This document shows, one piece after another, positions 10,949-19,585 of a stretch of DNA of 64,000 nt (positions are counted from its first letter, which is position 1; each line of letters starts with the position of its first letter). Source of the DNA: Saccharothrix australiensis (GTDB taxonomy: Bacteria; Actinomycetota; Actinomycetes; Mycobacteriales; Pseudonocardiaceae); the NCBI RefSeq assembly GCF_003634935.1, contig NZ_RBXO01000001.1:1513501-1577500 (forward strand). The letters run 5' to 3'. Below the pieces are notes generated by a model, which was not told the DNA's origin, searched no databases, and worked only from the letters and a program-made list of their open reading frames with translations. The position numbers and the translations under genes were made by a program.

Positions 10949-11416
10949 TCAGTCGCCCCGGCGGCGGGCGCGCCCGCTCACCGCGCGGCGCGCGGCGGCG
11001 TGCTCGGCCAACCCCTTGGCGTACCGGGTGATCACCAGTCGCAGCACCCGGCGGTAGAACCACCCGGTGCCGCGCACCTCCGGCTCGAACGACGAGTGCC
11101 AGCGAATCCGCGTCCCGCCGCCCTCCGGGGCCAGGTCGACGAACGCCCGGTAGTCCCGGATGGCCAAGCCGGACAGCAGCACGTACCCGACCCTGCGGTT
11201 CGGCGTGAGCTCGACCACCTCCTCCCTCGTGGGGTTCCTCCTGCCCCGGTTGTGAAACACCCGGATCTCCCCGACGCCGTGCGCGTCGCCCGCCCGCTCC
11301 CGCTCGTAGCGCAGCACCGGCGACCAGTCCGGCCAGGTCGCGCTGTCCGCCGCCAGCCGGTACACCAGCGCCGGGTCGGCCGCGCTGTGCACGGTGACGT
11401 CCACTCGCTGTACCAT
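10949..11416 (-). CDS. SRPBCC (START/polyketide cyclase-like) protein
   Basis: 155 residues. It shows the SRPBCC pattern: DVTVHSAADPALVYRLAADSATWPDWSP at the start, a beta-rich middle, GGTRIRWHSSFEP, and a C-terminal helix (WFYRRVLRLVITRYAKGLAEHA) that closes a hydrophobic cavity for a small ligand. Ligand unknown. It is divergent from a TetR gene, and both start codons sit in the tandem palindrome at 11409-11440, so its expression is very likely controlled by that repressor. An ATG three codons upstream (11425) is possible. Confidence 0.85.
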   Translation of the reverse strand: MVQRVDVTVHSAADPALVYRLAADSATWPDWSPVLRYERERAGDAHGVGEIRVFHNRGRRNPTREEVVELTPNRRVGYVLLSGLAIRDYRAFVDLAPEGGGTRIRWHSSFEPEVRGTGWFYRRVLRLVITRYAKGLAEHAAARRAVSGRARRRGD

Positions 11417-11440
11417 GTGGTACATGTACCATCCGGTACA
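11409..11440. promoter_or_regulatory. Two adjacent 16-bp palindromes, probable TetR operators
   Basis: TGTACCATGTGGTACA (11409-11424) is followed with no gap by TGTACCATCCGGTACA (11425-11440). Each is a TGTACC/GGTACA inverted repeat, perfect in the arms. The second ends on the A of the TetR start codon, and the first covers the SRPBCC start region. A dimeric TetR bound here would block both genes. Confidence 0.8.
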
Positions 11441-11988
11441 TGGCGGGACAAGGGGCGCGGGCGAGGTTGCTGGCGGCGGTGGTCGAGCACCTGGCGGCGA
11501 CCGGGGTCGGCGAGCTGAGCCTGCGCCGGCTCGCCGCGGAGATCGGCACCAGCCACCGGATGCTGATCTACCACTTCGGGTCGAAGGAAGGTCTGCTGGT
11601 CGCCGTCGTGCGGGCGGTGGAGGACAACCAGCGCGCGCTGCTGGCGTCGCTGCGCGACCTCGACCACGCCGAGCTGGGGCGGGCGTTCTGGCGCGCCCTC
11701 ACCGACCCGGCGCTGCGCGCGCACGAGCGGCTGTTCTTCGAGCTGTACGGGCAGGCCGCGCAGGGCCGTCCGGGCACCACCGCGCTGCTCGACGGGATCG
11801 TCGAGTCGTGGGTCGAACCCCTCGCCGAGCTGGAGCGCGCGCGGGGCCGCCCGCCCGAGGAGGCCCGCACCCGCGCGCGGCTCGCGCTGGCCGTGGCCCG
11901 CGGCCTGCTGCTCGACCTGGTGGCCACGGACGACGAGCGGGGCGTCACCGCCGCGATGGACCTCTTCCTGGATTTGGTCGCCGACTAG
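11440..11988 (+). CDS. TetR-family transcriptional regulator (SRPBCC divergon)
   Basis: 182 residues. The N-terminal helix-turn-helix (LSLRRLAAEIGTSHRMLIYHFGSKEGLL, about residues 27-54) is typical TetR/AcrR; the rest is a helical ligand and dimer domain. The start codon lies at the edge of a double palindrome, so the gene is probably autoregulated and represses the divergent SRPBCC gene. A bulky hydrophobic inducer would fit the SRPBCC partner, but that is inference. Its TAG stop forms part of the -10 element of the next gene. Confidence 0.93.
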   Translation: MAGQGARARLLAAVVEHLAATGVGELSLRRLAAEIGTSHRMLIYHFGSKEGLLVAVVRAVEDNQRALLASLRDLDHAELGRAFWRALTDPALRAHERLFFELYGQAAQGRPGTTALLDGIVESWVEPLAELERARGRPPEEARTRARLALAVARGLLLDLVATDDERGVTAAMDLFLDLVAD

Positions 11989-11991
11989 GAT
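11986..11991 (+). promoter_or_regulatory. -10 element TAGGAT built on the TetR stop codon
   Basis: TAGGAT begins with the TetR stop TAG and ends seven bases before the GTG at 11999, a leaderless layout for the COG0523 gene. Confidence 0.5.
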
Positions 11992-11998
11992 CGGGCGG

Positions 11999-12955
11999 GT
12001 GGAGCGGGTACCGGTGATCGTCGTGGCGGGCTTCCTCGGCGCAGGCAAGACCACCCTGCTCAACCACCTGCTCGCCACCGCGCGCGGCACCCGGATCGGC
12101 GTGGTGGTCAACGACTTCGGCGCGATCGGCATCGACGCGATGAGCGTGGCCGGGCAGGTGGACGCCGCCGTGTCGCTGAGCAACGGCTGCCTGTGCTGCG
12201 CGGTGGACGTGGACGGGCTGGACGAGCTGCTGGGCAGGCTCGACCGGCTGGTGGACGTGATCGTGGTGGAGGCCAGCGGTCTCGCGGACCCGCAGGCGAT
12301 GGCGCGGCTCGTGCTGGGCAGCGCGAACCCGCGCATCGCGTACGGGGGGCTGGTGCTGCTGGTCGACGCGGCGGAGTTCCCCGACGACCTGGCGCGGCAC
12401 CTGCGCGTCGCGGACCTGGTGGTGCTGAACAAGGCCGACCGGGTGCCCGACGTCGCCGGGCCGCTGGCCGAGGTCGACCGGCTCAAGCCCGGCGTGCCCG
12501 CGGTGGCGGCGGTGCACGGCCGCATCGACCCGTCCCTGCTGTTCGACCCGCGGCCGCGCGCCGAGTACGGGCAGCTGTCGCTGGAAGACCTGCTGGACGA
12601 GGCGGAGCACGCGCACGTCCACTACGACAGCGTGGAGTTCACGGGCGGCGCGATGAACCCGACGCGCCTGATGTCCTTCCTCGACCACCGACCGCCCGGC
12701 CTGTACCGGATCAAGGGCTTCGTCCACTTCGACGTGCCCGGCCACCGGCAGCGGTTCAGCCTGCACACCGTCGGGGCGTTCCTGCGGTTCGAACGCGTGC
12801 GGCGCGGCGACGGACCGGGTGGCACGCAACTGGTGCTCATCGGGACCGGGCTCGACCCGGAGGTGCTCGCCAAGGCGTTGGCCGACTGCGAGGAACCCGA
12901 CCCGGCGTCGGTCGACCCGCAGTCGATGCTGGAGGTCCTGCGCTACCTGGGGTGA
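11999..12955 (+). CDS. CobW/COG0523-family GTPase, metal chaperone
   Basis: 318 residues. Walker A GFLGAGKTTL sits at residues 11-20, the metal-binding CxCC motif in SNGCLCCAV at Cys64-Cys66-Cys67, a VEASGLADP switch segment at about 91, and NKAD for guanine specificity. The C-terminal CobW_C domain begins near residue 210. Family members load zinc, cobalt or other metals into client proteins using GTP. No zinc-responsive operator or cobalamin gene lies nearby, so the metal is unassigned. Ten bases separate it from the TetR stop, but it has its own -10. Confidence 0.93.
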   Translation: MERVPVIVVAGFLGAGKTTLLNHLLATARGTRIGVVVNDFGAIGIDAMSVAGQVDAAVSLSNGCLCCAVDVDGLDELLGRLDRLVDVIVVEASGLADPQAMARLVLGSANPRIAYGGLVLLVDAAEFPDDLARHLRVADLVVLNKADRVPDVAGPLAEVDRLKPGVPAVAAVHGRIDPSLLFDPRPRAEYGQLSLEDLLDEAEHAHVHYDSVEFTGGAMNPTRLMSFLDHRPPGLYRIKGFVHFDVPGHRQRFSLHTVGAFLRFERVRRGDGPGGTQLVLIGTGLDPEVLAKALADCEEPDPASVDPQSMLEVLRYLG

Positions 12956-13030
12956 GGTGCGCGCGGCACTGCGCCGGGCAGGGCCGGAAGGCCGTGCCTC
13001 GTCCGGGAGCCGCTGCCCCATATTTGCCCC

Positions 13031-13053
13031 ACGGCGCTCACGAGCAGCGCCGT
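13031..13053. terminator. Stem-loop beyond the tRNA 3' end
   Basis: ACGGCGCT and AGCGCCGT pair perfectly over a seven-base loop, ten bases past the tRNA CCA end on the minus strand. No U run follows. Confidence 0.35.
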
Positions 13054-13062
13054 TCGCGCAGG

Positions 13063-13139
13063 TGGTGGGGCCGGAGAGACTCGAACTCTCACTGGCACGG
13101 ACCTAAACCGTGTGCCTCTGCCAATTGGGCTACGACCCC
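13063..13139 (-). tRNA. tRNA with anticodon UAG (codon CUA, Leu), short variable arm
   Basis: Read on the minus strand: seven-pair acceptor stem GGGGTCG/CGGCCCC, T-loop TTCGAGT, anticodon stem CACGG/CCGTG with loop TTTAGGT giving anticodon TAG (13105-13103), discriminator A and an encoded CCA (13065-13063). The variable region is only CCAGT, so this is a class I fold, whereas bacterial leucine tRNAs normally have a long variable arm. The D-loop AATTGGCAGAGGC and A73 are leucine-like. The amino acid is therefore inferred from the anticodon only. Confidence 0.8.
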
Positions 13140-13302
13140 GAGCGGCGTCAGCCTAGCGGCCCTGTCCGCGCGGCCGCACCGAGGGACGGCGCACCGTGCC
13201 CGTGATCGGAAACGGTGTCATGGAACGGCTCCCGGTGGGACCGGTCAACGGCGCGCCCACGTCTCAACTACGGTTACCGGCAGACCGCTGCTAGGAGGAG
13301 AT

Positions 13303-13524
13303 GTGGCTCGCGACCCCGACACCATCCAGCGCGAGATCGAGCAGGCTCGCGACGCGCTGGCCACGACCTTGGACGAGCTGGGCACGAGGGCCAACCCCCA
13401 GCGCTTCGTCGAGGCGGGCAAGGACAGCGTGCGCGCGAAGCTCGACGAACCCAAGATCCGGTACTCGCTGATCGCGGTGGCCGTGCTCGTCGGGTTCGCC
13501 TTGCTGCGCAAGCTGTTCCGTTAG
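13303..13524 (+). CDS. DUF3618 small membrane protein
   Basis: 73 residues. The N-terminal half (DPDTIQREIEQARDALATTLDELGTRANPQ) is a helix typical of DUF3618, and residues 50-69 (SLIAVAVLVGFALLRKLF) form one transmembrane segment near the C terminus. The GTG at 13303 has a strong AGGAGG six bases upstream; the overlapping ATG at 13301 is in another frame. Function unknown; such proteins often sit with a membrane partner, which is not seen here. Confidence 0.85.
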   Translation: MARDPDTIQREIEQARDALATTLDELGTRANPQRFVEAGKDSVRAKLDEPKIRYSLIAVAVLVGFALLRKLFR

Positions 13525-13525
13525 A

Positions 13526-13565
13526 GGTGCGCTACTGCCCCTTGCCGACGAGGGGCAGTAGCACC
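13526..13565. terminator. Long stem-loop shared by convergent genes
   Basis: TACTGCCCCT pairs with AGGGGCAGTA around an eight-base loop, with flanking GGTGC/GCACC extending the stem past a two-base bulge. It begins just after the DUF3618 stop and covers the last codons of the TetR gene on the other strand. Confidence 0.55.
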
Positions 13566-14146
13566 TGCTCCACCACGCGGTCCACGAACGGCAGGTCCAG
13601 CGGGTCGCCGGTGAGCATCAGCCGGTAGATCAGGGCCGCGCCCGCCAGCTCGACCGCCATGCCGCGCGGCGCGTCCACGCGCAGTTCGCCCCGCTCGTCG
13701 GCCCGCTCCAGGATGCGGCGCAGCACGTCGCGCTGGGCGATCAGGAACGACTCGCGGAACGCCGAGGCCAGCTCCGGCTCGTGCGGCAGCTCGCCGACCA
13801 GCGCCTGCGCCGCCTTGCCGATCGGGCCGGACAGGAACGCCGCGAACGAGCTGAGGAACTCCCGCAGGTCGCCCGCGAGCGACCCGGTGTCCGGCTCGGC
13901 CAGGTTCTCCGCCGCCAGGTGCGCGCACGTGTCGATCACCAGGTCGAGCTTGGACTCCCACCGCCGGTAGATGGTGGCCTTGCCGGCGCGGGCGCGCGCG
14001 GCGACGGCGTCCATCGTCAACGCGCGGTAGCCGACCTCGGCCATCACCTCCAGCGCGGCTTGGCGCAGCGCGTCGTCGCGGCTCGCGTCCCTGGGTCTGC
14101 CTCGTTGCGGGGATCGTGCCGCCCCGCTGTACACCGGTGTGGCCAT
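13532..14146 (-). CDS. TetR/AcrR-family regulator
   Basis: 204 residues. An Arg/Pro-rich leader (RSPQRGRPRDASRDD) leads to a TetR helix-turn-helix at about 30-75 (LTMDAVAARARAGKATIYRRW). The C-terminal part (TCAHLAAENLAEPDTGSL to RVVEQVLLPL) resembles the TetR_C_16/AcrR-type dimer domain. No divergent target gene is next to it: upstream lies a small gene on the same strand. Its own coding end forms half of a terminator stem. Ligand and targets unknown. Confidence 0.9.
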   Translation of the reverse strand: MATPVYSGAARSPQRGRPRDASRDDALRQAALEVMAEVGYRALTMDAVAARARAGKATIYRRWESKLDLVIDTCAHLAAENLAEPDTGSLAGDLREFLSSFAAFLSGPIGKAAQALVGELPHEPELASAFRESFLIAQRDVLRRILERADERGELRVDAPRGMAVELAGAALIYRLMLTGDPLDLPFVDRVVEQVLLPLVGKGQ

Positions 14147-14199
14147 GTCTGCGCTCCCGTTCGCCTATGGGCGGACATCCTAGGCCGGTGAGGGCCTTC

Positions 14200-14502
14200 T
14201 CAGACCTCGATTGCCTGGTCATGAGGGGTGCTCGGTTCGGCCTTCCGGGTGTCGGGCACGGCGAGGCCGTGCCGCGTGCGCAGGTAGATCCGCGAGAACG
14301 CGACCGCGTCGCCGTCCAGCAGGTGCACCACCGTCCGGTCGGCGTGTCCCTCGCTGATCTCGTCCACGAGCTGGTCGGCTTGGAGCCGGGCCGCGATCAG
14401 GCCCGGCGCGGTCGTGGCGAGCGACCGGTCGACGGTGCGCACGGTCACCGCCCAGTCGTCGCCGTGGCGGCGGTAGTTCGCGGTGATGGGGATGGTGGGC
14501 AT
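14200..14502 (-). CDS. Small protein, HicB-like or DUF of unknown function
   Basis: 100 residues. A strong AGGAGGT eight bases before the ATG supports translation. The first 50 residues (ITANYRRHGDDWAVTVRTVDRS, then LIAARLQADQLVDEISEG) have the strand-strand-helix layout of HicB-type or similar dimeric small proteins. There is no HicA toxin beside it and no DNA-binding C terminus, so an antitoxin role is not supported. It lies upstream of the TetR gene on the same strand with a 53-base gap. Confidence 0.55.
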   Translation of the reverse strand: MPTIPITANYRRHGDDWAVTVRTVDRSLATTAPGLIAARLQADQLVDEISEGHADRTVVHLLDGDAVAFSRIYLRTRHGLAVPDTRKAEPSTPHDQAIEV

Positions 14503-14884
14503 GGTTCGGACCTCCTGCGCATATCTGACCGGGATTCCGCCGCGACCATGTGCTCATTCCCCCTTACAGGTGATGAGTGGCGTCGACGCGGTTTCGCCCC
14601 CGTCGGCTCTTGCGCACAGCCCGGTGGACCTCCTACGTTTCGTTATGTGCTGTCCGTGCGTCACTACGCACACGGGCCACCGAGCTGGGCCTGTGCCCAG
14701 TGAGCGGGCAACCCTGAACAGGTGTTTCTTCGCGGTGTTCAAGTCGCGGAGTCGGTGTTCGGCGTGTCAGGATCGGCGTCACGCCCGCTGTCACCTCCGA
14801 TGTGTCGCGCGGAGTGACCGCATGGCCGGCGGACGGGTTCCTCGCAGCGGCAGGACCAGGTCCCCGCCCACGAGAGGAGAAACC
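14503..14884. other. Intergenic region with a 16-bp inverted repeat
   Basis: No gene is supported in these 382 bases, although one frame stays open into the galactosidase. It is less GC-rich than its surroundings. GTGCGTCACTACGCAC at 14656-14671 is an inverted repeat with a four-base spacer, a candidate operator about 210 bases before the alpha-galactosidase gene. The 5' part should hold the promoter of the small minus-strand gene. Confidence 0.4.
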
Positions 14885-16534
<1,650 letters not shown>

Positions 16535-16607
16535 CCCGCGGTTCCCGGCGGAGCGCCGCGCCGGACCGGGCCGGGAAGGCGGTTCCCCGGTGCCGGACCG
16601 CACGCGC

Positions 16608-17231
16608 TCAGGGCAGCGCGCCGCCCGTGAGGCGCGTGGCCACGCCGCGCCACACCACGTCCATGACGTAGTCGGTGGCGCGCTCCGGGCCGACCTCGGG
16701 GTGGCGCTCGCACCACAGCGCGAGGCGTTCGGTGGCGCCCACGACGATCTCCGCGACCGCCTCGGCCTCGACGTGCCCGATGTCGGTGTCGAGGCCGGCG
16801 ATCACGGCGGCGATCAGGTCGGTCTGCTGCCGCCGGATGCCCTCGACCTCCTCCACCGCGGACGGCACCGTCACGGCCGCCTCCTGGCGCAGCAGCGACC
16901 AGGACTGGTGGTGCGCGGCGATGAACGCGAAGAACGCCCGCAGCCCCCGGCGCAGGACGTCCTCCGGGCCGTCCGCGTCCGCGATGGCCCGCTGGGTGCG
17001 GTCGAGCAGTTCGGTCCGCGCGCGGTGGATGCAGCCGATGAGCAGGCCCTCCTTGGAGCCGAAGTACTCGTAGAGCATCGGCTTGGACACGCCCACGCGC
17101 TCGGCGATCTCGTCCATCGACGCCGCCAGGTACCCCCGCTCGGCGAACACCCGCTCGGCGACGTCGAGCATCTGGGCCTTGCGCTGCGCCTTGGGCATCC
17201 GCTTCCGGCGCGGCGGCTCCGTCGTCGTCAC
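16608..17231 (-). CDS. TetR-family regulator of the Baeyer-Villiger divergon
   Basis: 207 residues. A basic leader (RRKRMPKAQRKAQ) precedes a TetR helix-turn-helix (MDEIAERVGVSKPMLYEYFGSKEGLL) at about residues 39-64. The C-terminal half is helical. It is divergent from the monooxygenase at 17305, and the 73-base gap has two overlapping palindromes, so it very likely represses itself and the monooxygenase. The inducer is probably a ketone or steroid-like substrate, by inference from the partner enzyme. Confidence 0.92.
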   Translation of the reverse strand: MTTTEPPRRKRMPKAQRKAQMLDVAERVFAERGYLAASMDEIAERVGVSKPMLYEYFGSKEGLLIGCIHRARTELLDRTQRAIADADGPEDVLRRGLRAFFAFIAAHHQSWSLLRQEAAVTVPSAVEEVEGIRRQQTDLIAAVIAGLDTDIGHVEAEAVAEIVVGATERLALWCERHPEVGPERATDYVMDVVWRGVATRLTGGALP

Positions 17232-17246
17232 CGAGTCAGGCTACCG

Positions 17247-17267
17247 CAAGTAACTTACTTGAAGTAA
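17247..17267. promoter_or_regulatory. Overlapping palindromes, probable TetR operator
   Basis: CAAGTAACTTACTTG (17247-17261) is a perfect 15-bp palindrome; TTACTTGAAGTAA (17255-17267) is a perfect 13-bp one that shares its right arm. Both lie between divergent TetR and monooxygenase genes. Confidence 0.7.
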
Positions 17268-17304
17268 CCTACTGGAGAGTATGTAGCGGACTGGGAGGTC
17301 GGGG

Positions 17305-18792
17305 ATGCACCGAGAGGTCAAGGTCCTGGTCGTCGGCACGGGTTTCGCCGGCCTGGGCATGGCGATCGAGTTGAAGCGCACCGGCGAGCGCGACTTCGTC
17401 GTGCTGGAGAAGGCGGACGACCTCGGCGGCACCTGGCGGGACAACTCCTACCCCGGCTGCGCCTGCGACGTGCCGTCGCACATGTACTCGTACTCGTTCG
17501 AGCTGAACCCCTCGTGGTCGCGGGTGTTCGCCCGGCAGCCCGAGATCCGCGACTACCTGGACCGGGTCGCCGACAAGTACCGGCTGCGCGAGCACATCCG
17601 GTTCGGCGCCGAGGTCTCGGGCGCGCGGTGGGACGAGGACGCCAAGGTCTGGCACGTCTCGACGGCGCACGGCGACACCTACACGGCCAAGGCCGTCGTC
17701 GCCGGCGTCGGCGCACTGCACATCCCGAACGTCCCGGAACTGCCCGGCATCGGGGCGTTCCGGGGCAAGGCGTTCCACTCCGCGCGGTGGGACCACTCGT
17801 ACGACCTGAAGGGCAAGAAGGTCGCCGTGGTGGGCACCGGCGCGTCGGCGATCCAGTTCGTGCCGCGCATCGCGGACGACGTGGCGCGGCTGACGCTGTT
17901 CCAGCGCACGCCGCCGTGGGTGATGCCCAAGGCGGACCGGCCGATCAGCGGCTGGGAGCGGCGGCTGTTCCGCGCGTTCCCGTTCACGCAGCGGCTGTAC
18001 CGGAACTTCGTGTACTGGACGCGGGAGTCGACCGCGCTCGGGTTCGCGGTCGACCCCAGGATCATGGAGGTGGCGCAGACCGTCGCCAAGCGCCACCTGC
18101 GCTCCCAGGTGCCCGACCCCGCGCTGCGGGCGAAGCTCCAGCCCGACTACACGATGGGCTGCAAGCGGGTCCTGATCTCCAACGACTACTACCCGACGCT
18201 GATGAAGCCCACCGTGGACCTCAACGTCGACGGCATCGCGGAGGTCCGGGCGCACAGCGTCGTCGACGGCGCGGGCGTGGAGCACGAGGTCGACGCGATC
18301 ATCTACGGCACCGGCTTCCACGTGGTCGACAGCTTCGACTACCTCGACATCCGCGGCAAGGGCGGCCGGGACCTGGCCGCGCAGTGGCGGGAAGAGGGCA
18401 TCGAGACCTACTACGGCATCACGGTCTCCGGGTACCCCAACCTGTTCTTCCTGTTGGGCCCCAACACGGGGCTGGGGCACAACTCGGTGGTGTTCATGAT
18501 CGAGTCGCAGATCCGGTACGTGCGGCAGTGCCTGGACCTGCTCGACCGGCACGGCGCGGACGAGCTGGACGTGCGGCCGGAGGTGCAGGCGCGGTTCAAC
18601 CGGCGGTTGCAGCGCAAGCTGTCCAGGGGCGTGTGGACCGAGGGCGGCTGCCGGAGCTGGTACCTCGACGCGCGGGGCGTCAACCGGACCGTGTGGCCGG
18701 GGTTCACCTGGCGCTACTGGATGCGCACCCGGACCGTGCGGGCGGAGGACTACGCGCTGACCCGCGCGCGGCGGGAACGCGTGCCCGCGTAG
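17305..18792 (+). CDS. Baeyer-Villiger flavin monooxygenase
   Basis: 495 residues. FAD motif VVGTGFAGLGMA at 9-20, GGTWRDNSYPGCACDVPSH, and the family fingerprint F152-R-G-K-A-F-H158-S-A-R-W162 (FxGxxxHxxxW) mark a BVMO of the type I class. A second Rossmann motif VAVVGTGASAIQFVP binds NADPH. It inserts oxygen next to a ketone to give an ester or lactone, in the cytosol. The ATG has a GGGAGG site. Family relatives act on steroids, cyclic or aryl ketones; the substrate is not shown by neighbours. Confidence 0.93.
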   Translation: MHREVKVLVVGTGFAGLGMAIELKRTGERDFVVLEKADDLGGTWRDNSYPGCACDVPSHMYSYSFELNPSWSRVFARQPEIRDYLDRVADKYRLREHIRFGAEVSGARWDEDAKVWHVSTAHGDTYTAKAVVAGVGALHIPNVPELPGIGAFRGKAFHSARWDHSYDLKGKKVAVVGTGASAIQFVPRIADDVARLTLFQRTPPWVMPKADRPISGWERRLFRAFPFTQRLYRNFVYWTRESTALGFAVDPRIMEVAQTVAKRHLRSQVPDPALRAKLQPDYTMGCKRVLISNDYYPTLMKPTVDLNVDGIAEVRAHSVVDGAGVEHEVDAIIYGTGFHVVDSFDYLDIRGKGGRDLAAQWREEGIETYYGITVSGYPNLFFLLGPNTGLGHNSVVFMIESQIRYVRQCLDLLDRHGADELDVRPEVQARFNRRLQRKLSRGVWTEGGCRSWYLDARGVNRTVWPGFTWRYWMRTRTVRAEDYALTRARRERVPA

Positions 18793-18847
18793 GGCGGCCC
18801 CGCGGGTGGGATGGCCCGACGGGGAGGAACACCCCGGTGCGGCGCGG

Positions 18848-18872
18848 GGGAGGGGCCCGACGGGCCCCTCCC
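18848..18872. terminator. Stem-loop between convergent genes
   Basis: GGGAGGGGCCC and GGGCCCCTCCC pair perfectly over a GAC loop between the monooxygenase and gatD stops. No U run. Confidence 0.6.
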
Positions 18873-18877
18873 GGTGG

Positions 18878-19585
18878 TCACACGCCGGCTGCCTTGGCCC
18901 GCTCCGCGCGCAACCGCGTGACCGCGGGCAGGTCGAGGGGCTTCAGCTCGACGCCCGTCGCCCACGAGATCAGCAGGTCCGCAAGCTGCGGGTTGCGGGG
19001 CAGCACCGGGCCGTGGAGGTAGGTGCACAGGATGCGGCCCTGCACCGCGCCCTCCACCGAACCGTCGTTGCCGGTGCCGACCTTGACGTGCGCCAGCGGC
19101 CGGGCGGCCGGGCCGAGGGTGGTGCGGCCCTGGTGGTTCTCGAACCCGGTCAGCACGCCCTCGAAGAGGCCGTCGGCCGGGGTCGCGACGACCTCGCCGA
19201 TGGCCCGGCTGCCGCCGGCGTGCGAGGTGGAGTCGATGAGCCCCAGGCCGGGGTGGGTGACCTGGTCGGCGCGCGTGAACGACTCGCCGAAGATCTGGAT
19301 GCCCGCGCACACGCCCAGCACCACCGCGCCGCGCCCGGCCGCCCGCTGCATGCCGGGGTGCTCGCGCAGGTGCCGCACGGCCAGCGTCTGCGCGGTGTCC
19401 TCGCCGCCGCCGACCACGTAGATGTCGCACGAGTCGGGCACCGGCTCGCCGAAGTTGACCGTGACGACCTCGGCCGGGATGCCGCGCCAGGTCATGCGCT
19501 TCTCCAGCACGACCGCGTTGCCGAAGTCGCCGTAGGTGCCCAGCAGGTCGGGCAGGACGAGGGCGACGGAGACCTTGCTGCTCAC
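18878..19585 (-). CDS. gatD: Lipid II isoglutaminyl synthase, glutaminase subunit GatD
   Basis: 235 residues of the class I (CobB/CobQ-like) glutamine amidotransferase fold. The nucleophile Cys sits in VVLGVCAGIQIFGES, and the catalytic His in CTYLHGPVLPRNP. GatD supplies ammonia to MurT, which amidates the alpha-carboxyl of D-glutamate in lipid II. The GTG at 19585 overlaps the murT stop by four bases, so the two subunits are made together as in other Gram-positive bacteria. Confidence 0.95.
   Translation of the reverse strand: MSSKVSVALVLPDLLGTYGDFGNAVVLEKRMTWRGIPAEVVTVNFGEPVPDSCDIYVVGGGEDTAQTLAVRHLREHPGMQRAAGRGAVVLGVCAGIQIFGESFTRADQVTHPGLGLIDSTSHAGGSRAIGEVVATPADGLFEGVLTGFENHQGRTTLGPAARPLAHVKVGTGNDGSVEGAVQGRILCTYLHGPVLPRNPQLADLLISWATGVELKPLDLPAVTRLRAERAKAAGV

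Noticed and set aside
13063..13139. Reading the tRNA as an amber suppressor
   Set aside because: The anticodon is 5'-UAG-3', which pairs with codon CUA. A suppressor of UAG would need CUA as anticodon.
14200..14502. HicAB toxin-antitoxin pair
   Set aside because: The small protein has some HicB-like layout but there is no HicA-like gene beside it and no DNA-binding tail.
14483..14884. Extending the alpha-galactosidase upstream by 134 codons
   Set aside because: The ATG at 14885 has a GAGGAG site and begins a proper signal peptide; the upstream frame is not protein-like.
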